A DNA stretch of 56,464 nt from Acidobacteriota bacterium (lineage in GTDB: Bacteria; Acidobacteriota; Polarisedimenticolia; Polarisedimenticolales; Polarisedimenticolaceae). How positions within the stretch are numbered: the first letter of the stretch is position 1; each line of letters opens with the position of its first letter. The stretch covers positions 1-56,464 of the forward strand of contig JAOTYK010000024.1 of NCBI GenBank assembly GCA_029861955.1, given 5' to 3'. The notes under the pieces are model-generated. The model searched no databases. It was given only the letters and a program-made list of their open reading frames with translations, and was not told the DNA's origin. This document shows, in pieces, positions 25,498-34,351 of this stretch. Position numbers and translations under genes: made by a program.

Positions 25498-28215
25498 CTA
25501 CTCACCGCTCAATAGCGAGTCGCCGAAGATCTTTCGTCCCGCCAGCGCCGCGTAAAATGCCCAGAGCGCAATAGCGACCCAGATCGCCAGCGGCAGTACT
25601 GCTGCTCCGGCGTACCAACGGGATGTGTCCAGGCTTACAGGAAATGTGGAGAGCATGAATACCGACATCATGGCGATTCCTGCCACCAGGCCGATCCGCA
25701 GCATCAGCAGAGAGAGGGTCGCCATCAACGTCATCATCGCAAGGACCGCCCACACCAGTAGAGATGGCGGAGTGCCGTCCGGCATGCTCACGATCGGACC
25801 GATCACAAAGAGAATCATCAGAGCGGAGACGGCGGCCCAGTCACGTCGCAAGAGTAGGCGGAACAGCAACAGCACGACGAGAAGGAGCATGGGCATGAAG
25901 ATGCTGGTCTGGCTCTCGCCTATGATCGTGCCAAGGCTGTCTCCTGCGCCAAGCATGCCCTCGTTCGGTAGGTTAGTCGTCGGTGGAAACGGTGAGCCAC
26001 CGGTCCAACTGGCGACGAGCGTGTTCAGATACGATGCCGAACCAAGAACACCGCCGACGGCCATGCCGATGAGGACTTCTCGGCCCAGTAGTGGATCTCG
26101 AAAGCGGCCAAGCAGAAGTCGTGACCAACTGACGAGCGTGCGAGGCCAGAGTTTTCGAACGTAGGGCTCGAGTGCCATATAAACTACAAACGAGATCGAC
26201 GCGTGAAGAAGCGCATGCGCGAGGGGTCGCCCAAACACAAAGCCGAAAAATAGGTCCCCGAGATCAAGCGTGTTGAGTCGAACGCCGAGGGCAAGCCAAC
26301 TTGCCAGCATTACAGCGATGACGAAGAAAAAGAGTCGCAACGCACCACGAACGTCACTTCTCCCGCTCTTGATATTGCGACGGGCCAGAAAAATCGCCGA
26401 CCCGATCACACCGGCAAAGACAAACCCGAAGAAAACGCTGCCGCCGTTGGACGAATCGTTGTCATCGTCCGGTGTTTCGTAGGCTGTTCGCTCCCACGGT
26501 TGGATGACGCGAAAGTGGGTCACTAGACTGCCGTAGGCGCCGACTTGAATGACCGCGCTGTCGTTACCGTCGATCTCCCACGCGATCCGCCGAGTTGTCG
26601 GCACGGTGGGTGCGAAGAGAGGTTCGATCTCGGTCAGTTCGGATGCGTCCCATCCGGCCAGCTTCAGCACGGAGGTCCAATCATCCTCCTCATCACTCAT
26701 CGCCTTCGCGTTCTCTGGAGGTAACGCTTCGAGATGATGGAGTCGTCCGGTTGTATCGAGTTGCATCGCGATCTCGGAGGATTCCGACAACGGTGGATCG
26801 AACTCGGTGACCTGGTAGGCATGGACGTTGCTAGGCTTGAGCGGCGATGGGGCCCGTCGGTACCAGAAGACGATTCCCGGAGGGCGCGCGTCTCGCAGAT
26901 CGTCCCAGTGATCCGCCGTAGGCTCTGACTCAGTAATCTCCCTTATGTAGTCCCGACGGACACGGAATCCACTCTCCAGATAATCCGGCAGCTCGACGTG
27001 ACCCAGCGCTACTAACGCGTCTTCCGCTTTTCCCTTCAGCTCCTGACCTGAGAGCTCCATCGGGACCAGATTGAGTATCGATGCCTTGTCGATGACCAAG
27101 GTGCGGCCGACCAGTCCAAGCAGCACGATTCCCAGAAGAATGAGCGCGTTCCGTGGGCTGAGCCCTCCTTCGACGCCGGCATCGGCCACCATCTCCGGTG
27201 AAGGGGTCTCGCCGGCAGCCAGCGCAGCCGCCAACGGGTCGCCACCCGGCAGTGCCGCCGAGACCGCCAGCGCCGAACCGGGGCGTTGGGTGGGGTCTCG
27301 CTCGAGACAACGGAGGATCACCCGTTCGACCGCGTCGTCCACGTCGCTGACGTGGTTGGCGGGGGAGGTTGGCATCGTCTCCTGTTGTGCCTTCGCGATC
27401 TCGTGCGGTGTCTTGCCGCTGAAGGCTTTCTTGCCGGTCACCAGTTCGTAGAGCACCAGCCCCAGCGCGTAAATATCGCTTCGCGCCGAGACTCCCTTTC
27501 CGGAGAGTTGTTCGGGTGCCATGTAGGCGGGGGTGCCCCAGCGGATCTCGTCGCCGGTGAAACTGTCGGTTAGACCCGCAAGCCCGAAGTCGGTCAGCTT
27601 CACCCGGCCGCGACCGTCGATCATCACGTTGGCCGGTTTCAGATCACGATGCAGGATGCCCTGCTCATGGGCGGCTGCCAGCCCGGCGCAGATCTGTCGT
27701 GCGGTCTGCAGCCCCTTCTCTTTTGGTAACCGTCCGATACGTCGAAGCAGTGAGGCGAGGTCCTCGCCATCGACATACTCCATCGAGATGAACGGTAACC
27801 CGTCCAGCTCGCCGATGTCGTAGACGGCACAGACGTTGGGATGGGAGACCTGACGCGCCATCCGCACTTCCGTGAACAGGCGGGTCATCTTCGTGGAGCC
27901 CGGTTCCAGGGACGCCGGCAGGAATTTCAGGGCGACGGTCTGTCCCAGCTTCAGGTCGTCGGCGCGATAGACCTCGCCCATGCCACCCTTGCCGAGCAAC
28001 GCGACGATCCGGTAGCGATCCTCGAGGACCGTACCCGGCACGAAGCGTCCCTGATCGAACGAACCGGTCGCGAAGGACTGGGAAGGGGAGTCGTCCTTGA
28101 GGCTGGTCTGGGTCGGATTGTCCTCCGACCCATCCACACGACAGCCGCAGCTACCACAGAAGGACTGGTCCGTTTGGATGTTGGTCGAGCACGAGGGACA
28201 ACGAGTCATCACCAT
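25498..28215 (-). CDS. Ser/Thr kinase with N-terminal zinc ribbon and polytopic membrane domain
   Basis: 905 residues from ATG 28215 (GGAG upstream). Residues 6-23 form a zinc ribbon: CPSC ... CGSC (Cys 6, 9, 20, 23). Kinase about 67-330: LLGKGGMGEVY, Lys97, HRDLKPAN (Asp191), DFG 209-211, GTPAYMAPEQ. A membrane helix (about 350-370, ALILLGIVLLGLVGRTLV) is followed by an extracytoplasmic domain of about 230 residues. The C-terminal 300 residues hold roughly ten further hydrophobic segments (GSVFFGFVFAGVIGSAIFL, LLLVVLLLFRLLL), like a transporter-type or CPBP-like membrane bundle of unknown role. The PP2C gene ends 3 bases upstream, so kinase and phosphatase form one operon. Confidence 0.92.
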   Translation of the reverse strand: MVMTRCPSCSTNIQTDQSFCGSCGCRVDGSEDNPTQTSLKDDSPSQSFATGSFDQGRFVPGTVLEDRYRIVALLGKGGMGEVYRADDLKLGQTVALKFLPASLEPGSTKMTRLFTEVRMARQVSHPNVCAVYDIGELDGLPFISMEYVDGEDLASLLRRIGRLPKEKGLQTARQICAGLAAAHEQGILHRDLKPANVMIDGRGRVKLTDFGLAGLTDSFTGDEIRWGTPAYMAPEQLSGKGVSARSDIYALGLVLYELVTGKKAFSGKTPHEIAKAQQETMPTSPANHVSDVDDAVERVILRCLERDPTQRPGSALAVSAALPGGDPLAAALAAGETPSPEMVADAGVEGGLSPRNALILLGIVLLGLVGRTLVIDKASILNLVPMELSGQELKGKAEDALVALGHVELPDYLESGFRVRRDYIREITESEPTADHWDDLRDARPPGIVFWYRRAPSPLKPSNVHAYQVTEFDPPLSESSEIAMQLDTTGRLHHLEALPPENAKAMSDEEDDWTSVLKLAGWDASELTEIEPLFAPTVPTTRRIAWEIDGNDSAVIQVGAYGSLVTHFRVIQPWERTAYETPDDDNDSSNGGSVFFGFVFAGVIGSAIFLARRNIKSGRSDVRGALRLFFFVIAVMLASWLALGVRLNTLDLGDLFFGFVFGRPLAHALLHASISFVVYMALEPYVRKLWPRTLVSWSRLLLGRFRDPLLGREVLIGMAVGGVLGSASYLNTLVASWTGGSPFPPTTNLPNEGMLGAGDSLGTIIGESQTSIFMPMLLLVVLLLFRLLLRRDWAAVSALMILFVIGPIVSMPDGTPPSLLVWAVLAMMTLMATLSLLMLRIGLVAGIAMMSVFMLSTFPVSLDTSRWYAGAAVLPLAIWVAIALWAFYAALAGRKIFGDSLLSGE

Positions 28216-28218
28216 AGT

Positions 28219-28989
28219 CTAGTGCTCCGGTTCGGGTTCGTCGTCATGATTTCCGACCGAGATGACGATCGCCGTCGTGTCCTCCCGACTACCGTTCAGC
28301 CGCGCCTGTCCAACCAGCTGTCGGGCGGCCTCGGCAGTAGGTGGGAACTCCGGCGCCGTCAGTGCTGCCGCCGGTGTGGCGGATTGCCAGACGCCCCGGG
28401 TGACGAGGATCAGTTTCTCGCCCGGCTTGAGCGTCATGGCGCCGGTTTCGATCTCAAGCCCCGGCCCTTGCCCGATCGCCCGATCCAGGACCCGACCCTT
28501 GGCGTGGTCCTCGGTAAGACACTGCCAGCGGCCGTCTACAAGATGGTAGAGGCGGGTGTCGCCGACATGCGCCCATCCCGCGACGGCCGCCTCACCCCGG
28601 GGATCTTCCCAGAGCCAAACCGCGGTCACCGAACAGCGCGCCCCGATACGCTGATGGCAGCGGTCGTTGGCATCGTGCAATCGATGAAGCATGAGGTCCG
28701 GCCGCAATTCGGCCCGTCGCGGGTCATCCAGGATCTCGAGCAACGACGTGCGAGTCTCCCGGGACGCGGAGCGGGTGACACCAGGCGTCGTCTCGCCATC
28801 GACCACGGCGAACAGGTACCCGGCGGCCGCTTGCTCCGCCGCGTCCGTGCCCGGAGCGGCAAACAGGGACTGGTCTTCGTTGCGACTCCGCCCGGCTCCC
28901 GCGGCGCTCAGGCTGGCGCAATCCAGCCGGAACCGGTTCCAACTTCGACTCTCACCGGATGTTTGGATCGGACTCTGCGTCGATTTCAT
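28219..28989 (-). CDS. PP2C-type Ser/Thr phosphatase
   Basis: 256 residues from ATG 28989; an in-frame ATG at 29055 would overlap the divergent dehydrogenase start and is less likely. PP2C motifs: GAGRSRNEDQSLF (first metal Asp), LFAVVDGETTPG, where the usual DGMGG reads DGETT, VAGWAHVGDTRLYHL (GDSRxY motif), TEDHAKG and SREDTTAIVIS (final metal Asp). The family dephosphorylates Ser/Thr proteins with two Mn or Mg ions. It lies 3 bases before the zinc-ribbon kinase, so the pair can set opposing activities. It shares a 64-base divergent space with the dehydrogenase gene. Confidence 0.88.
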   Translation of the reverse strand: MKSTQSPIQTSGESRSWNRFRLDCASLSAAGAGRSRNEDQSLFAAPGTDAAEQAAAGYLFAVVDGETTPGVTRSASRETRTSLLEILDDPRRAELRPDLMLHRLHDANDRCHQRIGARCSVTAVWLWEDPRGEAAVAGWAHVGDTRLYHLVDGRWQCLTEDHAKGRVLDRAIGQGPGLEIETGAMTLKPGEKLILVTRGVWQSATPAAALTAPEFPPTAEAARQLVGQARLNGSREDTTAIVISVGNHDDEPEPEH

Positions 28990-29053
28990 GGCCGACCAGT
29001 GTACAGGCACGCTATCCTGACTTCTTTCGGAATCCACGTCGTGAGGACCGGTC

Positions 29054-30217
29054 ATGAAGCCGAAGGATCGCTATCAAATCGTTACGTTGCCCGGTGACGG
29101 GATTGGCCCCGAGGTCACGCGCGAAGCGCTGCGGGTCTTGATGGCCGGCGCCGAGGCCGTGGGGGTCGGGTTCGATTTTGAGGAGATTCCAGGCGGCGGC
29201 GAGTACTACCTCGAGCATGGGCGGGAGTGGCCGGAGGGATCCGAGGCTCGCTGCGATGCAGCCGACGCGATCTTGCTGGGTGCCGTCGGTGCACAACACC
29301 CCGAGACCGGGGAGAACGTCTTCACGAAACCGGGCGCACCGTACGAGACCCCGCAGATGGCCGGCTTCGCCCAGGTGATCGGCAACCGTCGTCGCATGGA
29401 GCTCTTCTGCAATCTCCGACCGATCAAGCTCTACCCCGGCGTCCCTCACAAGGTCTCGGGTAAGTTCCAGTCGGTCTGGAAACCGGAGAACGTGGATTAC
29501 GTGGTCTGTCGGGAGAACACCGAGGAGGCCTACACCGGTCGCTCCAGCGATCTGACGGGCGACGACGGTTCGATCGTGGGTCGCATGAGTCCCATCGAGG
29601 TCACACGGAAGGGGACCGAGCGGATCTGTCGTTACGCGTTCGAGCTGGCCCGTCGGCGGAAGGCCAGCAAGGGCAAACCGGGCAAGGTGACCTGTGTCGT
29701 CAAGTCGAACATCATCGGTGCCCACCGCTACTTCGAAGAGATTTTCCGGGAGCTGGGCGACAAAGAGTTTTCGGATATCGAACAGGACGTCGCCATGTTC
29801 GACGCATTCTGCATGTGGCAGATGCGAAACCCGGAGTGGTACGACGTCGTGGTTGCACCCAACCTGGTGGGCGATGTGATCTCGGATAACGGCTCGACCA
29901 CTCAGGGCGGCATGGGTCTGGCCGCCGGTGGAAATATCGGATTCGACCACGGGATGTTCGAACCGATTCATGGCTCCGCGCCCAAACATGCCGGTAAGGA
30001 CAAGGTCAATCCGATCGCTGCCGTGCTCTGTGGCGCCATGATGGCGGAGTGGCTCGGCGATCGTTACGGCGACCCACGGCTCGTGACCCTCGCCGAACGG
30101 ATGGAGGAAGCCGTCGGAGACGTGCTCAAAGACGGGAAGACGCTGACCTACGATCTCGGGGGCAGCACCTCGTGTTCCGGGCTTGGTAAGGCGTTGGCGG
30201 AAGCCGTTGCCCGGTAG
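29054..30217 (+). CDS. Isocitrate/isopropylmalate dehydrogenase family protein
   Basis: 387 residues from ATG 29054. Family motifs: IVTLPGDGIGPEV, LLGAVGAQHP, NLRPIKLYPG (substrate Arg), VVCRENTEEAYTGRSSD (second substrate Arg; isocitrate- and homoisocitrate-type enzymes have RENTEG), VTCVVKSNI (catalytic Lys), YDVVVAPNLVGDVISD (metal Asp residues), GMFEPIHGSAPKHAGKDKVNP. This is the oxidative decarboxylase fold. NAD-isocitrate dehydrogenase is my first choice over isopropylmalate dehydrogenase, because of RENTE and the absence of leu genes nearby. The 3' end overlaps the GAF-SpoIIE gene, so a metabolic enzyme and a signalling phosphatase share a transcript. Confidence 0.88.
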   Translation: MKPKDRYQIVTLPGDGIGPEVTREALRVLMAGAEAVGVGFDFEEIPGGGEYYLEHGREWPEGSEARCDAADAILLGAVGAQHPETGENVFTKPGAPYETPQMAGFAQVIGNRRRMELFCNLRPIKLYPGVPHKVSGKFQSVWKPENVDYVVCRENTEEAYTGRSSDLTGDDGSIVGRMSPIEVTRKGTERICRYAFELARRRKASKGKPGKVTCVVKSNIIGAHRYFEEIFRELGDKEFSDIEQDVAMFDAFCMWQMRNPEWYDVVVAPNLVGDVISDNGSTTQGGMGLAAGGNIGFDHGMFEPIHGSAPKHAGKDKVNPIAAVLCGAMMAEWLGDRYGDPRLVTLAERMEEAVGDVLKDGKTLTYDLGGSTSCSGLGKALAEAVAR

Positions 30218-31490
30218 GGGTTCACCGCTGGGCGCGAAGGCGCTGGAGCGGATCCTGGAGGTCACGCGGGATCTCGCCCGCCCCCTGGACATCGATACGA
30301 CTCTGGAGCACGTGATCGATGCCGGGCGCTCGATCCTCAATGCCGAGCGCGGGACCGTGTTTCTCTACGATTCGGAGAACGACGAACTGGTCACCCGCGT
30401 TGCGACCGGTGCGGACGAGTTTCGTGTTCCGGCCAGCAAGGGAATCGTTGGCGAGTGCGCTCGCACGCGTCAGGTCGTGATCGTCCCGGATTGTTACGCC
30501 GATAGCCGATTCAATCCAGAGATCGACCGCAAGACGGGCTACCGGACTCGGTGCCTGATGGCCGTCCCGTTGATCGGTCACGATGATTCTCTCGAGGGTG
30601 TCCTCCAGGTGCTAAACAAACGCAAGGGCGTCTTTGGTTCGGAGGATGAACGGATTGCCACGGCTCTGGCCGCACAGTGCGCGGTGGCGCTCCAGCGATC
30701 GCGACTGTTGCGGGAGAAGGTCGCCCGCGAGCGGCTCGAGCAAGAGCTGGAAGTGGCGCGGAGCATCCAGCAGCGGGTCTTCCCGCAGTCCATGCCGACG
30801 ATGGACGACTACGAGGTCTGCGGTTGGGCTCGACCTGCCGATCAGACCGGTGGCGACATCTACGACATCCATCTTCAGGACGACGGCGGATTGATCTTGC
30901 TTCTCGGCGATGCCACCGGGCACGGGATCGGTCCTGCGTTGAGTGTCACCCAGGTTCGGGCGATGCTGTGTATGTGTGTTCGATTCGGTGTCGATATCGA
31001 TCACGCCATGCAGCAGATCAACGACCAGTTGGCGCTGGATCTCTCTTCCAATCGATTCGTGACCGCGTTTCTCGGTCGCCTCGATCGTGATGCGCACAGC
31101 GTCGTCTATCACGCGGGAGGGCAGGGACCGTTGCTGCACTACCACGCGCAGGACGATCGCGGGGAATGGCTCACGTCCACGACCCGCCCGTTGGGGATGC
31201 TTGGCGATCTGCCCGTCGGGCCTGCCCACTCGATGGAGCTTGCGCCCGGTGACCTCTTGCTACTCTCGACCGATGGCATCTTCGAGCATGAACGCGCCGA
31301 CGAAGAAGCGTACGGGGAGCAACGGATCCTGGATGTCGTGCGTCGTCATCGTGACAGCCCGTTGGCGTCCCTGATCGGGGCTGTCATCGAGGACGTCGAT
31401 CGATTCGGCGACGGCGCGCCACAACTTGACGACATGACCGTGGTCGTTTTGCGCCGTCGACTCGCCGAGAAGCCCGAAAAGCGTAACTAA
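30207..31490 (+). CDS. GAF-domain SpoIIE/PP2C-type protein phosphatase
   Basis: About 427 residues. The start is uncertain: TTG 30207 with GGCGGAAG upstream is preferred, TTG 30183 is possible; both lie inside the end of the dehydrogenase gene. GAF domain about 10-160 (LERILEVTRDLARPLDIDTT ... GTVFLYDSENDELVTRVATG ... CLMAVPLI ... GVLQVLNKRKG). A short coiled coil (REKVARERLEQELEVAR, then SIQQRVFPQSMP) leads to a SpoIIE phosphatase domain: YDIHLQDDGGLILLLGDATG, HGIGPALSVTQVRAML, YHAGGQGPLL, PLGML, LLLLSTDGIFE, LDDMTVVVLRR. Such proteins act on anti-sigma-factor antagonists or other phosphoproteins, gated by a small ligand on GAF. No STAS or RsbW-like partner is visible. Confidence 0.9.
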   Translation: MPGRGSPLGAKALERILEVTRDLARPLDIDTTLEHVIDAGRSILNAERGTVFLYDSENDELVTRVATGADEFRVPASKGIVGECARTRQVVIVPDCYADSRFNPEIDRKTGYRTRCLMAVPLIGHDDSLEGVLQVLNKRKGVFGSEDERIATALAAQCAVALQRSRLLREKVARERLEQELEVARSIQQRVFPQSMPTMDDYEVCGWARPADQTGGDIYDIHLQDDGGLILLLGDATGHGIGPALSVTQVRAMLCMCVRFGVDIDHAMQQINDQLALDLSSNRFVTAFLGRLDRDAHSVVYHAGGQGPLLHYHAQDDRGEWLTSTTRPLGMLGDLPVGPAHSMELAPGDLLLLSTDGIFEHERADEEAYGEQRILDVVRRHRDSPLASLIGAVIEDVDRFGDGAPQLDDMTVVVLRRRLAEKPEKRN

Positions 31491-31515
31491 TATCGGCGCG
31501 TCGTCGTTAAATACA

Positions 31516-31529
31516 CGGGTGAGTACCCG
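31516..31529 (+). terminator. Short hairpin after the GAF-SpoIIE gene
   Basis: CGGGT (31516-31520), loop GAGT, ACCCG (31525-31529), 26 bases after the stop codon. A 5-bp stem without a T tract; weak, listed as the only candidate end signal between this gene and the next. Confidence 0.25.
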
Positions 31530-31608
31530 GGTTCGGTTCCATAATCCACTGGTTTTGGCTATATTCATGGGCGTGGGTCGCGCTCATCGTGTCGTCTGGG
31601 GGGAAGTC

Positions 31609-34341
31609 ATGCGCACTCGGTTCCTGAGGATCGTTCTCTGTCTCGCGCTTGTCGCCGGAACTCTTCCGCTATCGACTCCCGGTTTCGCCGCAGAGGCGAG
31701 GATCGATCTTGACGGCAATCCCGTCAACGGCGCGGAAAGCACGGTGGAAACCAAAGTGCTGCAGAGCTTCCCGGTCATGATCGAGAACATCATCTTCAAC
31801 AACACACGCGGCAGGGAATTCACGTTCTTCTGGCCCGGCGCGGGGCCCGGTGGCTTCGAGTCGATCCTGACCTCCGGTCCCGACGTGGGGACCAAGTGGC
31901 AGTGGACCACCGTCTCTCAGGTGTTCACGGTTCAGAGCCCGGCGACGTTCGTGCAGGAGCGGACCGTCCAGTCCTTCGGTGGCATGCAGGACGGCGTGCA
32001 GGCTTCCGGTGGGGCCGAGCGCGAGTTCATGGTTCCCGGCAAATCGATCTTCCCGACGATGGTGACGCTCTCCAGCGCGTCGTTGACGTCGAGCCTGGTC
32101 ACGTTCTTCAGTCCGGAACAGACGATTGCGACCTGTGAGAGTGACTTCACTCCGGGCCGGTTCGAGCAACGCATCACCAATAACACCGGTGGCGACGTGG
32201 AATTCACAGTCGTACAACCCGGCTGTTGTTCCGAGGCGGAAATGACGATCTGCGAGGACGGCTGCCAGTCCTACCTCACGGATGACAACAACTGTGGTGG
32301 CTGCGGGATCGAATGTGCATTCGACGAATTCTGCGATGTGGGCGCCTGCGAGCCGATCTGTCCCGGTGCGGGCCAGGAGCTCTGCGGCGAAACCTGTGAA
32401 GACACACTGAACGATCCCACCAACTGCGGTGGTTGCGGGATCGAGTGCGCGTACGACGAATTCTGCGACGGCGGCAGCTGCGCTCCGATCTGTCCCGGCG
32501 AGGGGCAGGAGCTCTGTAATGACGTTTGCGTCGACACCTTCACGGATGTTGGTAACTGTGGCGCCTGCGGCAACCAGTGTCAGTACGATGAATTCTGCGA
32601 CGGCGGCAGCTGCGCCCCCATCTGTCCCGGTGACGGGCAGGAGTTCTGTGACGACACCTGTGTCGATACGTACAACGACACCGCCAATTGCGGCGGCTGC
32701 GGACTCCAGTGTGCCTTCGATGAATATTGTGATGTCGGGACGTGCACACCGATCTGTCCTCCGGAGTCCCCGACCCTTTTCGGAGAGACCTGCGTCGACC
32801 TGCAGAACGATCCGCTGAACTGTGGCTCCTGCGGGAACACCTGTGGAGCGAACGCCGTCTGTTCCGGCGGCGAATGCGAGACCTGTCGCCCCCCGCTTCA
32901 GACCAACTGCGATAACGTCTGCGTCAACATCCACAAGGATCCGTTCAACTGCGGTGAGTGTGGATTTGTCTGCGACTTCAGCAATTGCCCGTCCACTGGC
33001 ACCGGGGCCTGCAGTCAAGGTTCCTCATGCGTCTGCGATACCGCCCGAGCACCAGACGCAGAGCCGATCGTCTTCGAACCCTATCCCACCAGTCCCGTGC
33101 CCGTCGTTCGGCCGCGCCCGTCGCTGCCCAGGACCGCCGCGACCGTGCGTCCGACGGTCGAGCGGGAGGGGCGACAGATCGTCGTTCACGAGCCCTCGAC
33201 CGCGGAGGAACGCCTATCCGTGGGTCGCCCGAAGCGATCCTCGCTGGCCGAACGGCGACGATCGGTGCGGGAGTCGACGCGGGAGGTGACGTCCACAAGT
33301 CACGGTGTCTCGGGCGTGATCGAGGCGCCGGTCTGCGGGGTTGCTCCGATCACCCAGGTCGTCGGCGACGGCGAGACGTTCACCCAATGCCAGAGCGGTT
33401 CCAACATCGGTATAGAGGTCTTTACCACGGCGACCGTCATGCAGGGCGGAGAAGTCGTAGGTCAGGGGCCGTGCGCGATCATCGTGCCGGCACCGCCGGA
33501 GCTGATGGATGACTTCGTCCCGTCGCCTACGACGATCATCGTGCTCGACGAGAGTGGTGACGGACTCCTGCAACCGGGAGAGCAGGCAGATGTGCTGGTA
33601 GAAGTGGTGAACGTCGGGCCGATGGCCCTGACGAACGTCGTTGCGACGTTGACCAGTCCGCCGGATACGTTCAACACGCAGCCGATCACGTTGGTCAGCG
33701 CCACGGCGGCGTTCCCGGACTTCCCGGCACTGACGGAGCCTGGAGATTGCGACACGCCTCCCGTTCTTTCTCCAACCATGAATACCGTTCCGTTCAGGCT
33801 GGTAATGCCGTTGGAGCAAGAGCCGGATGTCGGGCGGGTGTTCAGGGTCGGCTTCCAGGGTCTGACCGACGTGCCGTTCGAAACGGAGATGCCGTTCGTC
33901 ATCGGCGTCGGTGAGAAGTGCGATCCGGATGTCGATCTGGACGGTGAGACCTACGACGGGTTGAAGGGCTTTCTGAGTCCGGTCAATGCCGATCTCGTGC
34001 CGAAGGGTAACCCCGTCAACATCTCCGCGTCTTCCGTGAATCAGGGAAGCAATGTGCCACTCAAGTTGAAGTTGGCGTGTGGCAATTTGACGCTGAATGC
34101 GGACGATCTCGAGACCTTCCCGGAGATCGTCGATCTGACGCACGAGACGCTGGGGTCCATGCCGCTGATCAACATCAATGCGGACAACAATTCGAACCCC
34201 AACGACCCACAGTTTGTCTGCGGCTCGAATCGTTGCGAGTTCGGTTTGCGGACCGAGAGCTTGGCACCGGGCGACTGGACCATCAGTGTGGAGATGCCCG
34301 ATACACGAGTCTTCGAGGCCGGAATCACGGTGGTTCCGTAG
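31609..34341 (+). CDS. Exported Cys-rich repeat protein
   Basis: 910 residues from ATG 31609 (GGGGGGAAG upstream; the frame is open further but the signal peptide starts here: FLRIVLCLALVAGTLPLS, cut near GFAAEA). After a beta domain of about 190 residues come six Cys-rich units of about 44 residues (consensus NCGGCGxxCxxDEFCDxGxCxPICPGxGQELC), similar to the CGxCGxxC repeats of myxobacterial exported proteins. A Pro/Arg/Ser-rich basic linker of about 100 residues follows (about 485-580). The C-terminal 300 residues include a CARDB-like domain (DESGDGLLQPGEQADVLVEVVNVGP) and a final beta domain. Probably a rigid, disulphide-rich surface stalk. No enzyme motif is visible. The next gene follows after 10 bases. 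Confidence 0.78.
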   Translation: MRTRFLRIVLCLALVAGTLPLSTPGFAAEARIDLDGNPVNGAESTVETKVLQSFPVMIENIIFNNTRGREFTFFWPGAGPGGFESILTSGPDVGTKWQWTTVSQVFTVQSPATFVQERTVQSFGGMQDGVQASGGAEREFMVPGKSIFPTMVTLSSASLTSSLVTFFSPEQTIATCESDFTPGRFEQRITNNTGGDVEFTVVQPGCCSEAEMTICEDGCQSYLTDDNNCGGCGIECAFDEFCDVGACEPICPGAGQELCGETCEDTLNDPTNCGGCGIECAYDEFCDGGSCAPICPGEGQELCNDVCVDTFTDVGNCGACGNQCQYDEFCDGGSCAPICPGDGQEFCDDTCVDTYNDTANCGGCGLQCAFDEYCDVGTCTPICPPESPTLFGETCVDLQNDPLNCGSCGNTCGANAVCSGGECETCRPPLQTNCDNVCVNIHKDPFNCGECGFVCDFSNCPSTGTGACSQGSSCVCDTARAPDAEPIVFEPYPTSPVPVVRPRPSLPRTAATVRPTVEREGRQIVVHEPSTAEERLSVGRPKRSSLAERRRSVRESTREVTSTSHGVSGVIEAPVCGVAPITQVVGDGETFTQCQSGSNIGIEVFTTATVMQGGEVVGQGPCAIIVPAPPELMDDFVPSPTTIIVLDESGDGLLQPGEQADVLVEVVNVGPMALTNVVATLTSPPDTFNTQPITLVSATAAFPDFPALTEPGDCDTPPVLSPTMNTVPFRLVMPLEQEPDVGRVFRVGFQGLTDVPFETEMPFVIGVGEKCDPDVDLDGETYDGLKGFLSPVNADLVPKGNPVNISASSVNQGSNVPLKLKLACGNLTLNADDLETFPEIVDLTHETLGSMPLININADNNSNPNDPQFVCGSNRCEFGLRTESLAPGDWTISVEMPDTRVFEAGITVVP
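32251..32980 (+). repeat. Tandem 132-bp coding repeat (Cys-rich units)
   Basis: The Cys codon of the NCG(G/A/S)CG motif recurs at 32293, 32425, 32557, 32689, 32821 and 32950: four steps of exactly 132 bp and one of 129 bp. Codon-level differences between units show old duplication rather than recent slippage. The repeat encodes disulphide-rich modules of the exported protein at 31609. Confidence 0.85.
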
Positions 34342-34351
34342 GGAGGTTGCT

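Noticed and set aside
27841-30340. Opposing long frames of 418 (plus) and 442 (minus) codons
   Set aside because: They are antisense to the kinase/PP2C and dehydrogenase genes, which have complete family motifs.
32251-32980. Regular 132-bp spacing considered as a CRISPR or non-coding satellite
   Set aside because: The period is a multiple of three, units stay in one reading frame and encode conserved Cys modules; there are no identical repeats with unique spacers.
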